DNA of 64,000 nucleotides from Myxococcaceae bacterium JPH2 (GCA_016458225.1 JAEMGR010000006.1:62001-126000); one strand, 5' to 3'; positions 19,671 to 28,983 are shown, counted from the first letter of the stretch. Notes: generated from the sequence alone by a model not told the origin. Numbers and translations: made by a program.

Positions 19671-22517
19671 TCAGTGTCTCTTCGCCAGCCACTGCTCGAC
19701 CTCGGTCGTCTCCTTGTTTCGCGCGCCCGGGAAGCGCCGGTAGATGTCGAGCGTGGAGTTCGCGAGCCGCAGGGCCCGGGCCCGCTGGCTGGGCTCGCTC
19801 ACCAGGGCCTCGGCCAGCAGGAAGCGCATGTCCGCGAGCACCAGCTCGTCCTGCCCCACGGCGTCATGCTCGTAGGTTCGCAGCGCGCGCTCCAGGTAGT
19901 CGCGGGCCTGACGCGGCTCGGCCATCGTCAAGAAGTCCGAGCCCAGCATCGCCAGGTCGTAGGCCACCTCCAGCGCTTCGGGGCCCAGGGCCGCCTCGCG
20001 GATGGCGAGCGCGCGCCGGTGTGTGTCCACGGCCTCGCGATGGCGCCCGAGCCGGAGCAGGGCCTGCCCCATGCTGGAGAGGGTGGAGGCATGGTCGGGA
20101 TGCTGCGGGCCGAGCACCTTGGCCTGGATCGCCGCCGCCTTCTCGTACGTCGCCACGGCTTCGGCGTGGTGGCCCAGGTCTCCGAGCATGTTGCCCACGT
20201 TCTTCAGGGAGGACGCCACCTCGGCGGACTCCGCGCCGAACGCGCGCTCGAAGAGGGCCAGGGCGCGTCGTTGATCGACGAGCGCCTGCTCGGGCTTGCC
20301 GGTGTAGATCTCCTGGACGGCGATGGACTCGACGACGATGGCCACGTTCGGGTGCTCGGAGCCCATGGCCGCCGTGTAGAGGGCCTCGGCCTCGCGAAGC
20401 AGGGGGATGGCCTCGGCGTGGCGGCCCGCGCGTGCCATCATCTGACCCGCGCCGAGCAGCGCCGTGCCGGTGCGTCGATCGCCTGGCGGAAAGGCCTTTC
20501 GAGCCAGCTCGACGGCGTGCAGGGACTGGGCGAGTGACTCCGGGAGCTTGCCCTGGGCGAACAACAAACTGCCGGTGTTCGCGGCGAGCATGGCCTCGAG
20601 CTGCGCATCGCCCCCCAGTCGTTGGATCGCGGCGGCGGCGTGTTGAGGCAGTTGATTGCTGGGGTCCGCGTCCTTGGCGTCCAGGAAGCTCGTCAATCGC
20701 ACCAGCTGGACCCAGCCCTCGGCGGCTTGCCGATCCAACCGCGCTGCCTCCGCGACCTGGATGGCCCGATGCAAGGTCTGCACGGCGTCTCGGTCCTGCG
20801 TGGCCCGGCCCTGGGCCTCGGCCACCCCCAGCAGGGCTTCGGCCTCGAGCGGGGGATAACCCAGTCCATCGATGTGCGGCAGCACCGCGTTGGCGAGCTC
20901 CAGGGCGGGCATCGGCTGGCCTGCTTCGAAGCGCGCGCGCATGCGGCCCAGGTCGCGACGCAGTTCCTCCATCTTCCGCTGGGACTCGGCATCCGTGGGC
21001 GGGGGCCGAGGCGAGGTGAGCGATTGCAGATCCGCGCAGCGCGCCACGTCCTCCAGGCCATGCACCGCGCGCACCGCGTTGCGCACGGCGGAGTCGTCCG
21101 CCGCGCTCAGCACTTCCACCAGCGCGGCCACGTCCTTCTTGCGCTGGTCCAGGCAGAGCAGGTGTCGCTCGAACATGCCCTCGGTCTGGCGCCCCTGCAC
21201 GCGCGTGGCCTCGCACGCCTGCCGGTGCGCGCCTCTCCACCTCGTGGCATAGGCGTCGAGCGCTCGCTCCACCTCGCTCCACGCCGCGCCGCCGATGGGC
21301 AGCGGGCTGTGCGTCAGCGCGGTCTTCACGGCCAGGTGCTGCGGCGCATCCCAGGTCCCCGCGAAGGCCACCTCGGCGCCACCACACGGGTCCCTCGGCG
21401 GGAGGAGGTGTCGCACCGCGCCCACCGCGACCAGCGGCGTCGCCACCGCGAGCGCCACCGCCAGCTTGCGCCAGTGTCGCCGGGGCGTCTGCTCCAGTGC
21501 CTGGATGAGCGCGCACATCGACGAATGGCGCGCGCTGGGCTCGGGCGACAGCCCCTTCATGACGGCGCGATGGAGCCATCCCGGGATGCTTGGCTCTCGG
21601 GACAGGGGGCGTGGATTGCGCGCCGTCGCGGGCCCGGGCGCGACGCAGGGGCGCTTGCCATACAGCGCCTCGTAGAGCGCGACGCAGAAGCTGAACTGGT
21701 CGCTCCGCGCGTCAGGAGACTCGCCGCGCGCCTGCTCCGGCGACATGTAGCCGGGCGTCCCAAGCAACGTGCCTGTCTGGGTGATGGCCTCACCCTGCGC
21801 GGTGGGAGAGGGGAGACCTGGGCTCTGCGCCACGGCCTCTTCCGCGCTGGTGACGAGCCGCGCCAGCCCGAAGTCGGTGATGCGCACCCGCCCATATGGC
21901 CCGATGAGGACGTTGTCGGGCTTGAAGTCGCGATGCACGAGCCCCGCCTCGTGCGCCGCGGAGAGGCCGCGTCCGGCCTGGATGAACAGCTCGAGCGCCT
22001 CGCGCCAGGGAAGGAGGCCTTGGCGCATGCGCGCGCCCAGCGTGGTGCCTTCGACCAGGTCCATGGCCAGGAAGACCATGTCGTCGATGCGGCCCACGTC
22101 GTGGATGGCGATGACGTTGGGATGGTCGATGCGCGCGGTGGCCTGGGCCTCACGCAGCAGTCGCGCCTGGGCCTCCGCGCGCCGCTCGGGGGCGTGGACC
22201 TCCACCCGGATGAGCTTGAGCGCCACACGGCGGTTCAGCTCGGGGTCCCTCGCGGCATACACGACCCCCATGCCGCCCGCCCCAATGCGCTCGAGCACCA
22301 CGTAGCGCCCGAGGGTCGCTCCCGCGCAGAAGAACCTGGACGCGGTCACGCCATCGGAGGACGGCGACGAGTGTCCATCCTCCGAGGCCACGCCCTCGGC
22401 GACGAGCGTGCGGCACTGGGCGCATGCGTCCAGGTGCGCCCGCAGAGGCGCCGCCTCGGTTTCGGGGAGAAGCCCGCGGACGAAAGCGAGCAGGGTCTCG
22501 GTGCTGGGACACGCCAT
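19671..22517 (-). CDS. Hanks-type Ser/Thr kinase with N-terminal zinc anti-sigma motif and TPR sensor region
   Basis: 948 residues. The first 40 contain Cys3 and the His28-x3-Cys32-x2-Cys35 array of zf-HC2/ZAS anti-sigma domains. A complete kinase domain follows (about 60-330): GAGGMGVVYAARD, an ALKLI lysine, HRDFKPDN (His195, Asp197) and TDFGLAR (Asp215). A single membrane helix lies at about 350-372. The rest, presumably periplasmic, contains helical and TPR-like repeats with GxxxxA patterns. It is divergent from a sigma-factor gene with only 23 bases between the start codons. By family and context it may sense a periplasmic cue and release or phosphorylate that sigma factor; this is inference. 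Confidence 0.88.
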   Translation of the reverse strand: MACPSTETLLAFVRGLLPETEAAPLRAHLDACAQCRTLVAEGVASEDGHSSPSSDGVTASRFFCAGATLGRYVVLERIGAGGMGVVYAARDPELNRRVALKLIRVEVHAPERRAEAQARLLREAQATARIDHPNVIAIHDVGRIDDMVFLAMDLVEGTTLGARMRQGLLPWREALELFIQAGRGLSAAHEAGLVHRDFKPDNVLIGPYGRVRITDFGLARLVTSAEEAVAQSPGLPSPTAQGEAITQTGTLLGTPGYMSPEQARGESPDARSDQFSFCVALYEALYGKRPCVAPGPATARNPRPLSREPSIPGWLHRAVMKGLSPEPSARHSSMCALIQALEQTPRRHWRKLAVALAVATPLVAVGAVRHLLPPRDPCGGAEVAFAGTWDAPQHLAVKTALTHSPLPIGGAAWSEVERALDAYATRWRGAHRQACEATRVQGRQTEGMFERHLLCLDQRKKDVAALVEVLSAADDSAVRNAVRAVHGLEDVARCADLQSLTSPRPPPTDAESQRKMEELRRDLGRMRARFEAGQPMPALELANAVLPHIDGLGYPPLEAEALLGVAEAQGRATQDRDAVQTLHRAIQVAEAARLDRQAAEGWVQLVRLTSFLDAKDADPSNQLPQHAAAAIQRLGGDAQLEAMLAANTGSLLFAQGKLPESLAQSLHAVELARKAFPPGDRRTGTALLGAGQMMARAGRHAEAIPLLREAEALYTAAMGSEHPNVAIVVESIAVQEIYTGKPEQALVDQRRALALFERAFGAESAEVASSLKNVGNMLGDLGHHAEAVATYEKAAAIQAKVLGPQHPDHASTLSSMGQALLRLGRHREAVDTHRRALAIREAALGPEALEVAYDLAMLGSDFLTMAEPRQARDYLERALRTYEHDAVGQDELVLADMRFLLAEALVSEPSQRARALRLANSTLDIYRRFPGARNKETTEVEQWLAKRH

Positions 22518-22540
22518 ACCGCCAGTGTAGGCTCGTCGAG

Positions 22541-23248
22541 ATGGCGAAGGCACCCGAGACCGGGGACCACCTCGACGACTTGCGGCTCGCGAAGGCCTGC
22601 GCCCAAGGCGACGCCGTCGCGCTCGCCGAGTTCGAGGCGCGCTTCGTCCCGCAGGTGCGCTCGGCCCTGTCGCGGCGAGGCGTGGCACCCGCCCACGTCG
22701 ACGAGGTCGTCCAGCGCTTGCGCTCGCACGTGCTCGTGAAGGACGGCGAGGGGCCGCCGCGCATCGCCGAGTACGGAGGCCGAGGTCCCTTGTCCGCGTG
22801 GCTCCGGATGACGGCGCTGCGCCTCGCCTGGAGCCTCGCGCATGAGCCCCGCGCGGTCGCATTGCCGGACGACTCGCGGCTGCAAGCCCTGGCCACGGCG
22901 GCGGAGGACGTGGAGCTGGGGTACCTCAAGGACCGCTACGGCGCGGACTTCAACGAGGCGTTTCGCGCGTCCCTGGCGGACCTGGAGCCGCGCTCCCGCA
23001 CGCTGTTGCGCATGCAGGTGGTGGAGGGGCTGACGACCCAGCAGATTGCCCGCCTCTATGGCGTGGATCGCTCCTCGGTGAAGCGCTGGCTGGCGAGCGC
23101 TCGCGAGTGGTTGCTCCTCCAGACGCGACAGCGCTTCGCCGCGCGGGTGGGCACGGAGGTCGCGGAGCTGGGCAGCCTGCTCGAGAAGCTCCAGAGCCAG
23201 CTCGATGTGAGCATCCGGCTCCTCATGCCCGGACCCGAGCCCCGCTAG
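22541..23248 (+). CDS. Sigma-70 family factor, Myxococcales-type (Sig-70_gmx1-like)
   Basis: 235 residues. A region-2-like N-terminal part (about 15-110) has PLSAWLRMTALRLAWSLAHE, and a clear region 4 (about 140-200) carries the helix-turn-helix LTTQQIARLYGVDRSSVKRW. Region 3 is missing, as in ECF-like factors, and the C-terminus extends about 35 residues. The pattern and the kinase neighbour match the myxobacterial family TIGR03001. The ATG at 22541 was chosen because the longer frame overlaps the divergent kinase gene. The promoter of each gene must lie inside the other's coding region, which makes mutual regulation plausible. Confidence 0.82.
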   Translation: MAKAPETGDHLDDLRLAKACAQGDAVALAEFEARFVPQVRSALSRRGVAPAHVDEVVQRLRSHVLVKDGEGPPRIAEYGGRGPLSAWLRMTALRLAWSLAHEPRAVALPDDSRLQALATAAEDVELGYLKDRYGADFNEAFRASLADLEPRSRTLLRMQVVEGLTTQQIARLYGVDRSSVKRWLASAREWLLLQTRQRFAARVGTEVAELGSLLEKLQSQLDVSIRLLMPGPEPR

Positions 23249-23255
23249 GGACCGC

Positions 23256-23286
23256 GCGCGCACGGGCAAGAAGGCCCCGTGCGCGC
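23256..23286. terminator. Strong 11-bp hairpin between convergent genes
   Basis: Perfect inverted repeat GCGCGCACGGG/CCCGTGCGCGC with a 9-base loop, 7 bases after the sigma-factor stop and 20 bases before the end of the convergent lipoprotein gene. It is placed to stop transcripts from both sides, although no U-tract follows. Confidence 0.55.
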
Positions 23287-23306
23287 AGCGGTGGTGCGGC
23301 CAGACG

Positions 23307-25544
23307 TCAGTGCGTGAACGACTCCGCCGGGCGGACGACGTTCAGCGGCTCCTCCGTCTCACCCACGAAGAACTGCGCGCGGGTGTCCAGCACCTTCTTG
23401 ACCACGGCGAAGTCGGTGATGGGGCCGACCTCGAACTTCGGATCCGAGCTGAGCGGGCCCACCGGATCGATGGGCACCACGCCGGCCAGCTGCCCCACGG
23501 CGTCCACCAGCCCGCCGGAGAAGACGGGGAAGCGCGAGCAGAACGTGCACGTGGCCAGCTGGTTCAGCCGGCGCCAACGACGGTCCAGGTCCGCGAAGCG
23601 CCACTTGGCGCCACTGGCCGGGAACTGCGTGTCGGAGACGGAGATGAACGAGCCCGGGCCACCGCCGGTGAGGAACGAGGACAGCGCCGCGGGGATGCCC
23701 GTCGTCGGCTTCACGTGGGTGAACACGGTGGCCGTGTCGCTGCGGTGGCAGCCCTGGCAGGTGTTGAGCGAGAAGTCATGCCGCGCGCACAGCTCCTTGG
23801 GAAGCGCCGGGTTGATGCTGGTGGCCTTCCAGAAGTTGGGCGGGATGAGCGAGTTGCCACCGCGGAAGCGCGTGCTCAGGAACGAGTAGGGCACCGTGTA
23901 GTTGGACGAGCACTGCGCGGGCGCCGGGCCCGAGCCCGCCGGAACCGTGGGCAGCACCACGTTGCGCACGTACTGGTCCACCAGCGGGCTGCTCGCCGCC
24001 GGGTGCAGGCCGTCATCCGGGCTCTGCGCCACGGTGTGCGGCCGCAACAGGCCGCTGACCGGCGTGTCCGTGCCGGTCACGAAGTTCTCCGCGCTCAAGG
24101 TGAACTCACGCAGCTCCCACTTGCCGTCCGTCGCCAGGGAAATCTCGTTGGTGCGAATCTGGTTCAGCGCGTTCTTGTTGCCCTTGGTGGGCGCCAGGTT
24201 GGCCATCACCACGCGCTGCGTGATTCCCTGCAGCGCCGTCAGGTAGCCGCTGTTGAACGTGGCGAAGCTGTTGAGGTTGAGCCAGTCACGCGCCCAGGCC
24301 ACCACGTTGGAGCAGCCCGTGATGGGCACGCCGTACTCGAAGATGGTGGTGAACTGCTTCAGGCCGCAGTTCGTCGCGGAAACCTTCTGCGTCACGCCGA
24401 AGATGAAGCGCAGCTCGCCCGCGTTCACCGGCTGGCTCGTCGTGCCGCCGCCGTAGCCCGCCGGGCCGTTCACCGTGCGGCCCAGGTCCACGCGGTTCAC
24501 GATGGCCAGCAGCCGGAAGGGCGCGATGTTGAGGTTGAGCGGCGCCGTGAGGCTGACGCCGAGCCGGCCCGACCCGTCCACCACCAGGGTCGCCGTGCCA
24601 CCGCTGGCGGTGGCCCACGGCTGGATGACCTGGTTGAACATGTTGAGGCGCTGGGCCACCGAGTCATTGTTGATGACCTGCGGGTTGAGCCACGTCTCCA
24701 GCCAGCGCTGCACGAAGATGTCCGGCGTGTTGCCCGAGTTCGTCGCGAGCTGACGCATCAGGTGCGCGAACGTCCAGACACCGCCCTGCGTGCCAGCGCC
24801 CGTGCACGGGTCCCACGTGCGCGTGGGGTCCTGCACCACTTGCGGCGCGGTGATGAGCAGCGACTTGCCCCACGCGGCCGTGGTGGACGCGGGCGTCACC
24901 GGGCACAGCATCGCGGGCACCGCGATGCCCGCGTTGAGCGAGGCCAGGTCGAAGGACAGGCCCTTGGCCATCGATACCGGCGAGCGCCCCTCGAACAGGA
25001 CCGTCTCCGGGGTCGTCTCACCAAACTTGCCTGACAGCAGCCCCGCCTCGTTCTCCAGGCGGGTGTCGATCTCCTTGTCGTCGAAGTTCGACAGCGAGGT
25101 GAAGAACTCCGGCCCCGGGCTGGACTTGATGAGGCCCATCTGCGCGAGCGCGTCCGAGCGGAACATCACCACCGGGCTCGACTCGGAGCCCACGATGCGG
25201 ATGAGGCTGTCCTTGAGCTTGTCGTTGGACGGCGCCGGCAGCCGGACGTGCACGGCCGTGTTCTCGCTGAGCGCCGTCTTGTCACTCAGCCGTTGGATGA
25301 GCGTGTCCGCGGACTTCGCGGCGTCCACCATCGGCAGTGTCGACATCGCCTCGATGGTGGTCTCTGGCTCCGGGTCCTCGTTCGTCGCGGCTTGCGCCGT
25401 CGAGTCAGGATTATTCTGTTGTGGTTGTGTTTGAGCCGACGCGGGAGTTGTTCCCTGCTCAGCGCCGGCGTTACAGCCCGCTGTGACAACAAACATTCCA
25501 GCCAACGACAATGCTGTCACGGCATGACGGATGTTTCTGTACAT
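23307..25544 (-). CDS. Large lipoprotein with one CxxCH motif, unknown function
   Basis: 745 residues. The start at 25544, behind GGGGGTG, gives a lipoprotein signal ending VTAGC (Cys about 23), then a Gln/Thr/Pro-rich low-complexity linker (about 25-55). The body is mostly beta and contains TLVVDGSGRLGVSLTAPLN and RLLAIVNRVDLGRTVNGP. Near residue 600 is NTCQGCHRSDTATVF, a c-type haem attachment motif followed by further Cys (CTFCSRFP). Multi-haem arrangement is absent. I do not recognise the family; surface-exposed redox or sensing lipoproteins of this type are frequent in myxobacteria. The PBP gene lies 144 bases upstream on the same strand. Confidence 0.72.
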   Translation of the reverse strand: MYRNIRHAVTALSLAGMFVVTAGCNAGAEQGTTPASAQTQPQQNNPDSTAQAATNEDPEPETTIEAMSTLPMVDAAKSADTLIQRLSDKTALSENTAVHVRLPAPSNDKLKDSLIRIVGSESSPVVMFRSDALAQMGLIKSSPGPEFFTSLSNFDDKEIDTRLENEAGLLSGKFGETTPETVLFEGRSPVSMAKGLSFDLASLNAGIAVPAMLCPVTPASTTAAWGKSLLITAPQVVQDPTRTWDPCTGAGTQGGVWTFAHLMRQLATNSGNTPDIFVQRWLETWLNPQVINNDSVAQRLNMFNQVIQPWATASGGTATLVVDGSGRLGVSLTAPLNLNIAPFRLLAIVNRVDLGRTVNGPAGYGGGTTSQPVNAGELRFIFGVTQKVSATNCGLKQFTTIFEYGVPITGCSNVVAWARDWLNLNSFATFNSGYLTALQGITQRVVMANLAPTKGNKNALNQIRTNEISLATDGKWELREFTLSAENFVTGTDTPVSGLLRPHTVAQSPDDGLHPAASSPLVDQYVRNVVLPTVPAGSGPAPAQCSSNYTVPYSFLSTRFRGGNSLIPPNFWKATSINPALPKELCARHDFSLNTCQGCHRSDTATVFTHVKPTTGIPAALSSFLTGGGPGSFISVSDTQFPASGAKWRFADLDRRWRRLNQLATCTFCSRFPVFSGGLVDAVGQLAGVVPIDPVGPLSSDPKFEVGPITDFAVVKKVLDTRAQFFVGETEEPLNVVRPAESFTH

Positions 25545-25688
25545 TGGCACCCCCAGATGCGCCCGGAACGAGTCGTCCCGAGGTCGCACTTGGAGTGTAT
25601 CCAACACTTGTCTTCCGTTGAATTGTGAGTAAGCAGATTCTTCGGAAATGATTGCATGGGTAGATATTCGCCTCCGGGGGGTCGGCGA

Positions 25689-27560
25689 TTACTTCACGGC
25701 GCTCACGAACCTCGCGGCAATGGGCGCGGCGACACGCCCACCCACGCCTCCGCCCTCGACCAAGACCGCGAAGCCGAGGCCCGCGTGGAAGCCCACGAAC
25801 CAGGCATGGGTGGGCAGCGGCGGCGTGGTGCCGAACTCCGCGGTGCCTGTCTTGCCGCCCGCGCCAGGCACGCTCGCCAATGCGCGGCCCGTACCCTCGG
25901 TGACGACCGCGCGCATCATCGCGGCGAGCGGCCCCGAGGTGCCGGGCGCGAGTGACTCGCGAGGCCCCGGCTCCTGCTCCTTCACGAGATAGGGCGCGCG
26001 CCACTGGCCGGCTGCCACGGCCCCTCCCACCGATGCCAGATGCAGCGGCGTGGCCAGCACCCGGCCTTGTCCGATGGCGGCGGACGCCAGCTCGGCCACG
26101 TCGCGCGGCGGCGGGAAGGACGCGCCCGGCGTGGGGAGCCCCGCGCGGTACGGCACGTCGAAGCCGAAGCGGTGCGCCGCCGCGGCCAGTCGCTCCGGGC
26201 CCAGTTGCTCCGCCAGCGCCACGTACGCCGTGTTGCACGAGTGGGCAAAAGCCAGACGCAAGGACGTGGTGCCCAGGAACTCATCCTCGAAGTTGCGGAA
26301 GGTCCTGCCTCCGACCGTCACGGTGGGGGGGCAGGCCACCGGGGTGCGGGGCTCCAGCCCTTCGGCGAGCAGCGCCTCGGTGGTAACAATCTTGAACGTG
26401 GAGCCAGGCGGATAGCGGCCCGTGAGGGCACGGTGCGCGGGCTGCGCGAGCGGGCGGCTGACGATCGCCACGATGGCGCCCGTGGCGCTGTCCACCGCGA
26501 CGAGCGCGGCGGGCTCCACCACCCCGTCGAGGGCGGCCTCGGCGGCGGCCTGCACCTCGGGGCGCAGGGTGGTGCGCAGGGGCGCCCCCGGGGTTCCCTC
26601 GAAGTGGAAGAGGACGCGCGTGTCGCCCGCCGCGCGTGTCACCGTCACGTCTCCGGAGGGGCTGCCGGCCAGCTGCCGCTCATAGGCCCGCTCCAGTCCA
26701 GACAGCCCGACCACGTCACCCGGTTGATACAACGGGCCCAACTGCGCGAGTGCCTCGGCGGTGACTTCACCCACGCGACCCAGGGTGTGCGCCGCGAAGC
26801 CCTCCGCGGGCGTGAGCCGCGCGCTCTTGCGACGAAAGAAGATGCCCGGCACCGGCGCCAGCGCGGGCCGAGCCACCTGATAGCGCTCGGGCCGCACGTC
26901 GACGATGGGCACGAACCCGTCGGTCACGGTGGCGCCCGCGGGCCCCAGGGCTTGTTCCACTCGCTCCGGGGAAATGCCGAGCTGGGTCTCCAGCGCGGAG
27001 GTCACCGCCGTGCGTGAGCGCACGCGCGCGGGATTCACCCCGATGGTGATGACGTCGCCCAGGTGCGTCAGCGTCCGGCCCGCGTCATCGAGCAGGTCGG
27101 CGCGCGCCCCCCAGGCCCGCGTGCGGGAGAACCGCTCGCCGCCTTGCACGTCCGGATGGAGGACCGCGGGTGTCCAGCGCACCCCCCAGCGACCCTCGCG
27201 GCGCGAGAGCCTCAAGGCCCCGTCCACCGGCCATTCGCCCAGGCCTCGCAGCCAGTGGTACGCGCGGAAATGCGCGACGGCGCTGTCTCCTCCCTGCCAC
27301 GTCACCTCGCCCAACTCGAAGCGCGAGGAGACGATGCGCAGCCCATCGCGGAAGCGCGCGTGCTGGGCCTCGAAGTCCGCGGGAGGCGCGAGCACCGCAC
27401 CGCGAAGCCGCGACAGGTCTCCGGTGCTCCAGACCTGGAGATAGGCCTGGGCCGCGTCGGCGGGACCGGGGGGCGGCGGTGGTGGGCGGACCGTGGCGCA
27501 AGCTCCCAGCGCCAGGGCCGCGATGACTCCGAAGATGAACTCACAGGTGCGTCGTGACAC
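25689..27560 (-). CDS. Lipidated class B penicillin-binding protein with MecA_N-like domain
   Basis: 623 residues. The GTG at 27560 yields a lipoprotein signal ending ALGAC followed by a proline run and linker. An NTF2/MecA_N-like domain (about 35-150) contains AQAYLQVWSTGDLSRLRGAV, then a PBP dimerisation-type region precedes the transpeptidase. All three active-site motifs are intact: STFK (Ser387), SCN in AFAHSCNTAY, and KTGTAE (Lys570). It should cross-link peptidoglycan in the periplasm. Most class B PBPs are anchored by a transmembrane helix, so lipid anchoring is unusual. Reading continues upstream to 27686 but without a better signal. The start choice is moderately certain. Confidence 0.85.
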   Translation of the reverse strand: MSRRTCEFIFGVIAALALGACATVRPPPPPPGPADAAQAYLQVWSTGDLSRLRGAVLAPPADFEAQHARFRDGLRIVSSRFELGEVTWQGGDSAVAHFRAYHWLRGLGEWPVDGALRLSRREGRWGVRWTPAVLHPDVQGGERFSRTRAWGARADLLDDAGRTLTHLGDVITIGVNPARVRSRTAVTSALETQLGISPERVEQALGPAGATVTDGFVPIVDVRPERYQVARPALAPVPGIFFRRKSARLTPAEGFAAHTLGRVGEVTAEALAQLGPLYQPGDVVGLSGLERAYERQLAGSPSGDVTVTRAAGDTRVLFHFEGTPGAPLRTTLRPEVQAAAEAALDGVVEPAALVAVDSATGAIVAIVSRPLAQPAHRALTGRYPPGSTFKIVTTEALLAEGLEPRTPVACPPTVTVGGRTFRNFEDEFLGTTSLRLAFAHSCNTAYVALAEQLGPERLAAAAHRFGFDVPYRAGLPTPGASFPPPRDVAELASAAIGQGRVLATPLHLASVGGAVAAGQWRAPYLVKEQEPGPRESLAPGTSGPLAAMMRAVVTEGTGRALASVPGAGGKTGTAEFGTTPPLPTHAWFVGFHAGLGFAVLVEGGGVGGRVAAPIAARFVSAVK

Positions 27561-27670
27561 GCGGCGCACTCTGCGGGGCCCGGCGCTCCGCGTCACGCGC
27601 GAACCTCGTCCCCGGCGACATTCCCGCACCGCTTCCTCGGGCTGAGAGGCCTTTGTCAATTTCGTGAAGC

Positions 27671-27680
27671 ATTCGCGAAT
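27671..27680. promoter_or_regulatory. AT-rich divergent promoter region with 10-bp palindrome
   Basis: ATTCGCGAAT is a perfect palindrome in an unusually AT-rich stretch (about 27650-27710) between the PBP gene and the papain-like peptidase gene. A TTGTCA at about 27653 could serve as a -35 element for the plus-strand operon. No consensus -10 is clear. Confidence 0.3.
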
Positions 27681-27759
27681 TACCAATTATCCACATTTAA
27701 TTCCTGGCATGATGCGGCGGGCGCAGCGTCTTGCCCTGCGCCCTTGAAAGGGTCATTCC

Positions 27760-28302
27760 ATGCTCAGAAGAAAGATGTGGCTGGCTGCCCTGTTGGTGTC
27801 TGGTACGGCCTCCGCGGCCTATACGGACCTGTCGGTGCCGCTGATTGGCCAGCAGTATGACCAATGGTGTCACGCGGCCTCCATTGACATGATTGCCACG
27901 TACTGGGGTGAGAGTTATTGGACCCAGTGTGACATCGTGAAGCGCGAGTTCGGCGGCACGACGTGTCCGAACAGCCCCACCGCGAGCATCGGCCAGACGT
28001 GCACGGGCCTGCAGTCCATGGGGTACGCGTGCAGCGTGGCGTACGCGCCGCTGACGTTCGCCCAGTCCTTCTCCAACGTGTACAGCTCCGGCTGGCCTTT
28101 CATCCCGCGCATTGGCTGGACGAGCGGCGGCGGCCACCTGATGGTGATTCGCGCCGTGGATGACTCGGGGCCGCAGTACGTGCGCTACAACAACCCGCTG
28201 CCCGTGGGCTCGGGTGGAGTCTCCAGCTGGGTGACGTATGCGTACTTCCAGAGCAACAGCAGCTGGACCTGGACGCACACCGTCTGGAACATCCACAAGT
28301 AG
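27760..28302 (+). CDS. Secreted papain-like cysteine peptidase (C39/C70-like)
   Basis: 180 residues with a Sec signal (cleavage about residue 20, SAA). The mature protein opens with SVPLIGQQYDQWCHAASIDM, giving the papain-fold oxyanion Gln and nucleophile Cys37. The active-site His is His126 in SGGGHLMVIRAV, and VRYNNPLP (Asn144/145) supplies the orienting residue. This matches AvrRpt2-like C70 or bacteriocin-processing C39 folds, without an ABC transporter. Extra cysteines (57, 69, 81, 91) may form disulfides. A 27-base gap to the next gene suggests an operon in which that gene may encode an inhibitor or partner (inference). Target proteins are unknown. Confidence 0.75.
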   Translation: MLRRKMWLAALLVSGTASAAYTDLSVPLIGQQYDQWCHAASIDMIATYWGESYWTQCDIVKREFGGTTCPNSPTASIGQTCTGLQSMGYACSVAYAPLTFAQSFSNVYSSGWPFIPRIGWTSGGGHLMVIRAVDDSGPQYVRYNNPLPVGSGGVSSWVTYAYFQSNSSWTWTHTVWNIHK

Positions 28303-28329
28303 TCCTCCCATCACTCACAGGTGAGACCC

Positions 28330-28983
28330 ATGAACGCGATGAAGACCTTCCTGTCGACGTGTGTGAGCTTGGTGATGCTGGCGGGTGTGCCCAGCCTGGC
28401 GGCCGGGGCCGAGCAGTCCCGCATTGATGAGCAGGTGGGGTACGGCCTCAAGGAGATGCAGCGCGTCCTCGCTCGCGACACGTCCGGACTGGCCGAGTTC
28501 GGCCTGAAGGACGCCCGCGAGTTGGAGCAGCTGAGCGTCGGGGCGCCCGTCGAGGCGTTCCGGTTGGACCCCGCGGGACTGAATGCCTATGCGCCCGGCG
28601 CCGCCATCGCGCCGCTGCTCACCGCCATGGATGAGCTGTACTTCCCGGTGAAGGTGAATGGGAAGACGCGGCTGGTGATGTGGCTGGCGAAGCTGGACGG
28701 CGTCTGGCAGTTCGCGGGCTTTGGCCAGTCGGACCTGGCCACCGCGTTGGATGGGCTGTCGGCCAAGTATGCCCAGCCGGGCGCGCGGCTGCGCTTCGTG
28801 CTCCAGGCCCAGACGCAGGCGAAGCTCCTCCTGGTGGTGTCGGGAGGACAGGAGCGCATCTTCTACCTGTCCAGCCAGCCGTGGAGCTTCAACGCCGCGA
28901 TTCGCGCCGACCAGACGGCGCTGCGCCAGCCCGAGCTGATGCAACAGCTCAAGGAGTCCGCCAACCAGATGCTGCGCAACTGA
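28330..28983 (+). CDS. Exported protein of unknown function, paired with the papain-like peptidase
   Basis: 217 residues with a Sec signal (about 1-26, ending SLAAGA). The mature part begins with a helical region (EMQRVLARDTSGLAEFGLKD), then alternating strands, including LYFPVKVNGKTRLVMWLAKL and LRFVLQAQTQAKLLLVVSG. No catalytic motif or cysteine pair is evident. The fold resembles small secreted binding proteins, but I do not recognise a family. Start options are the ATG at 28330 or 28339; both retain the signal. The close 27-base spacing behind the peptidase suggests a dedicated inhibitor, chaperone or co-secreted factor. Confidence 0.65.
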   Translation: MNAMKTFLSTCVSLVMLAGVPSLAAGAEQSRIDEQVGYGLKEMQRVLARDTSGLAEFGLKDARELEQLSVGAPVEAFRLDPAGLNAYAPGAAIAPLLTAMDELYFPVKVNGKTRLVMWLAKLDGVWQFAGFGQSDLATALDGLSAKYAQPGARLRFVLQAQTQAKLLLVVSGGQERIFYLSSQPWSFNAAIRADQTALRQPELMQQLKESANQMLRN

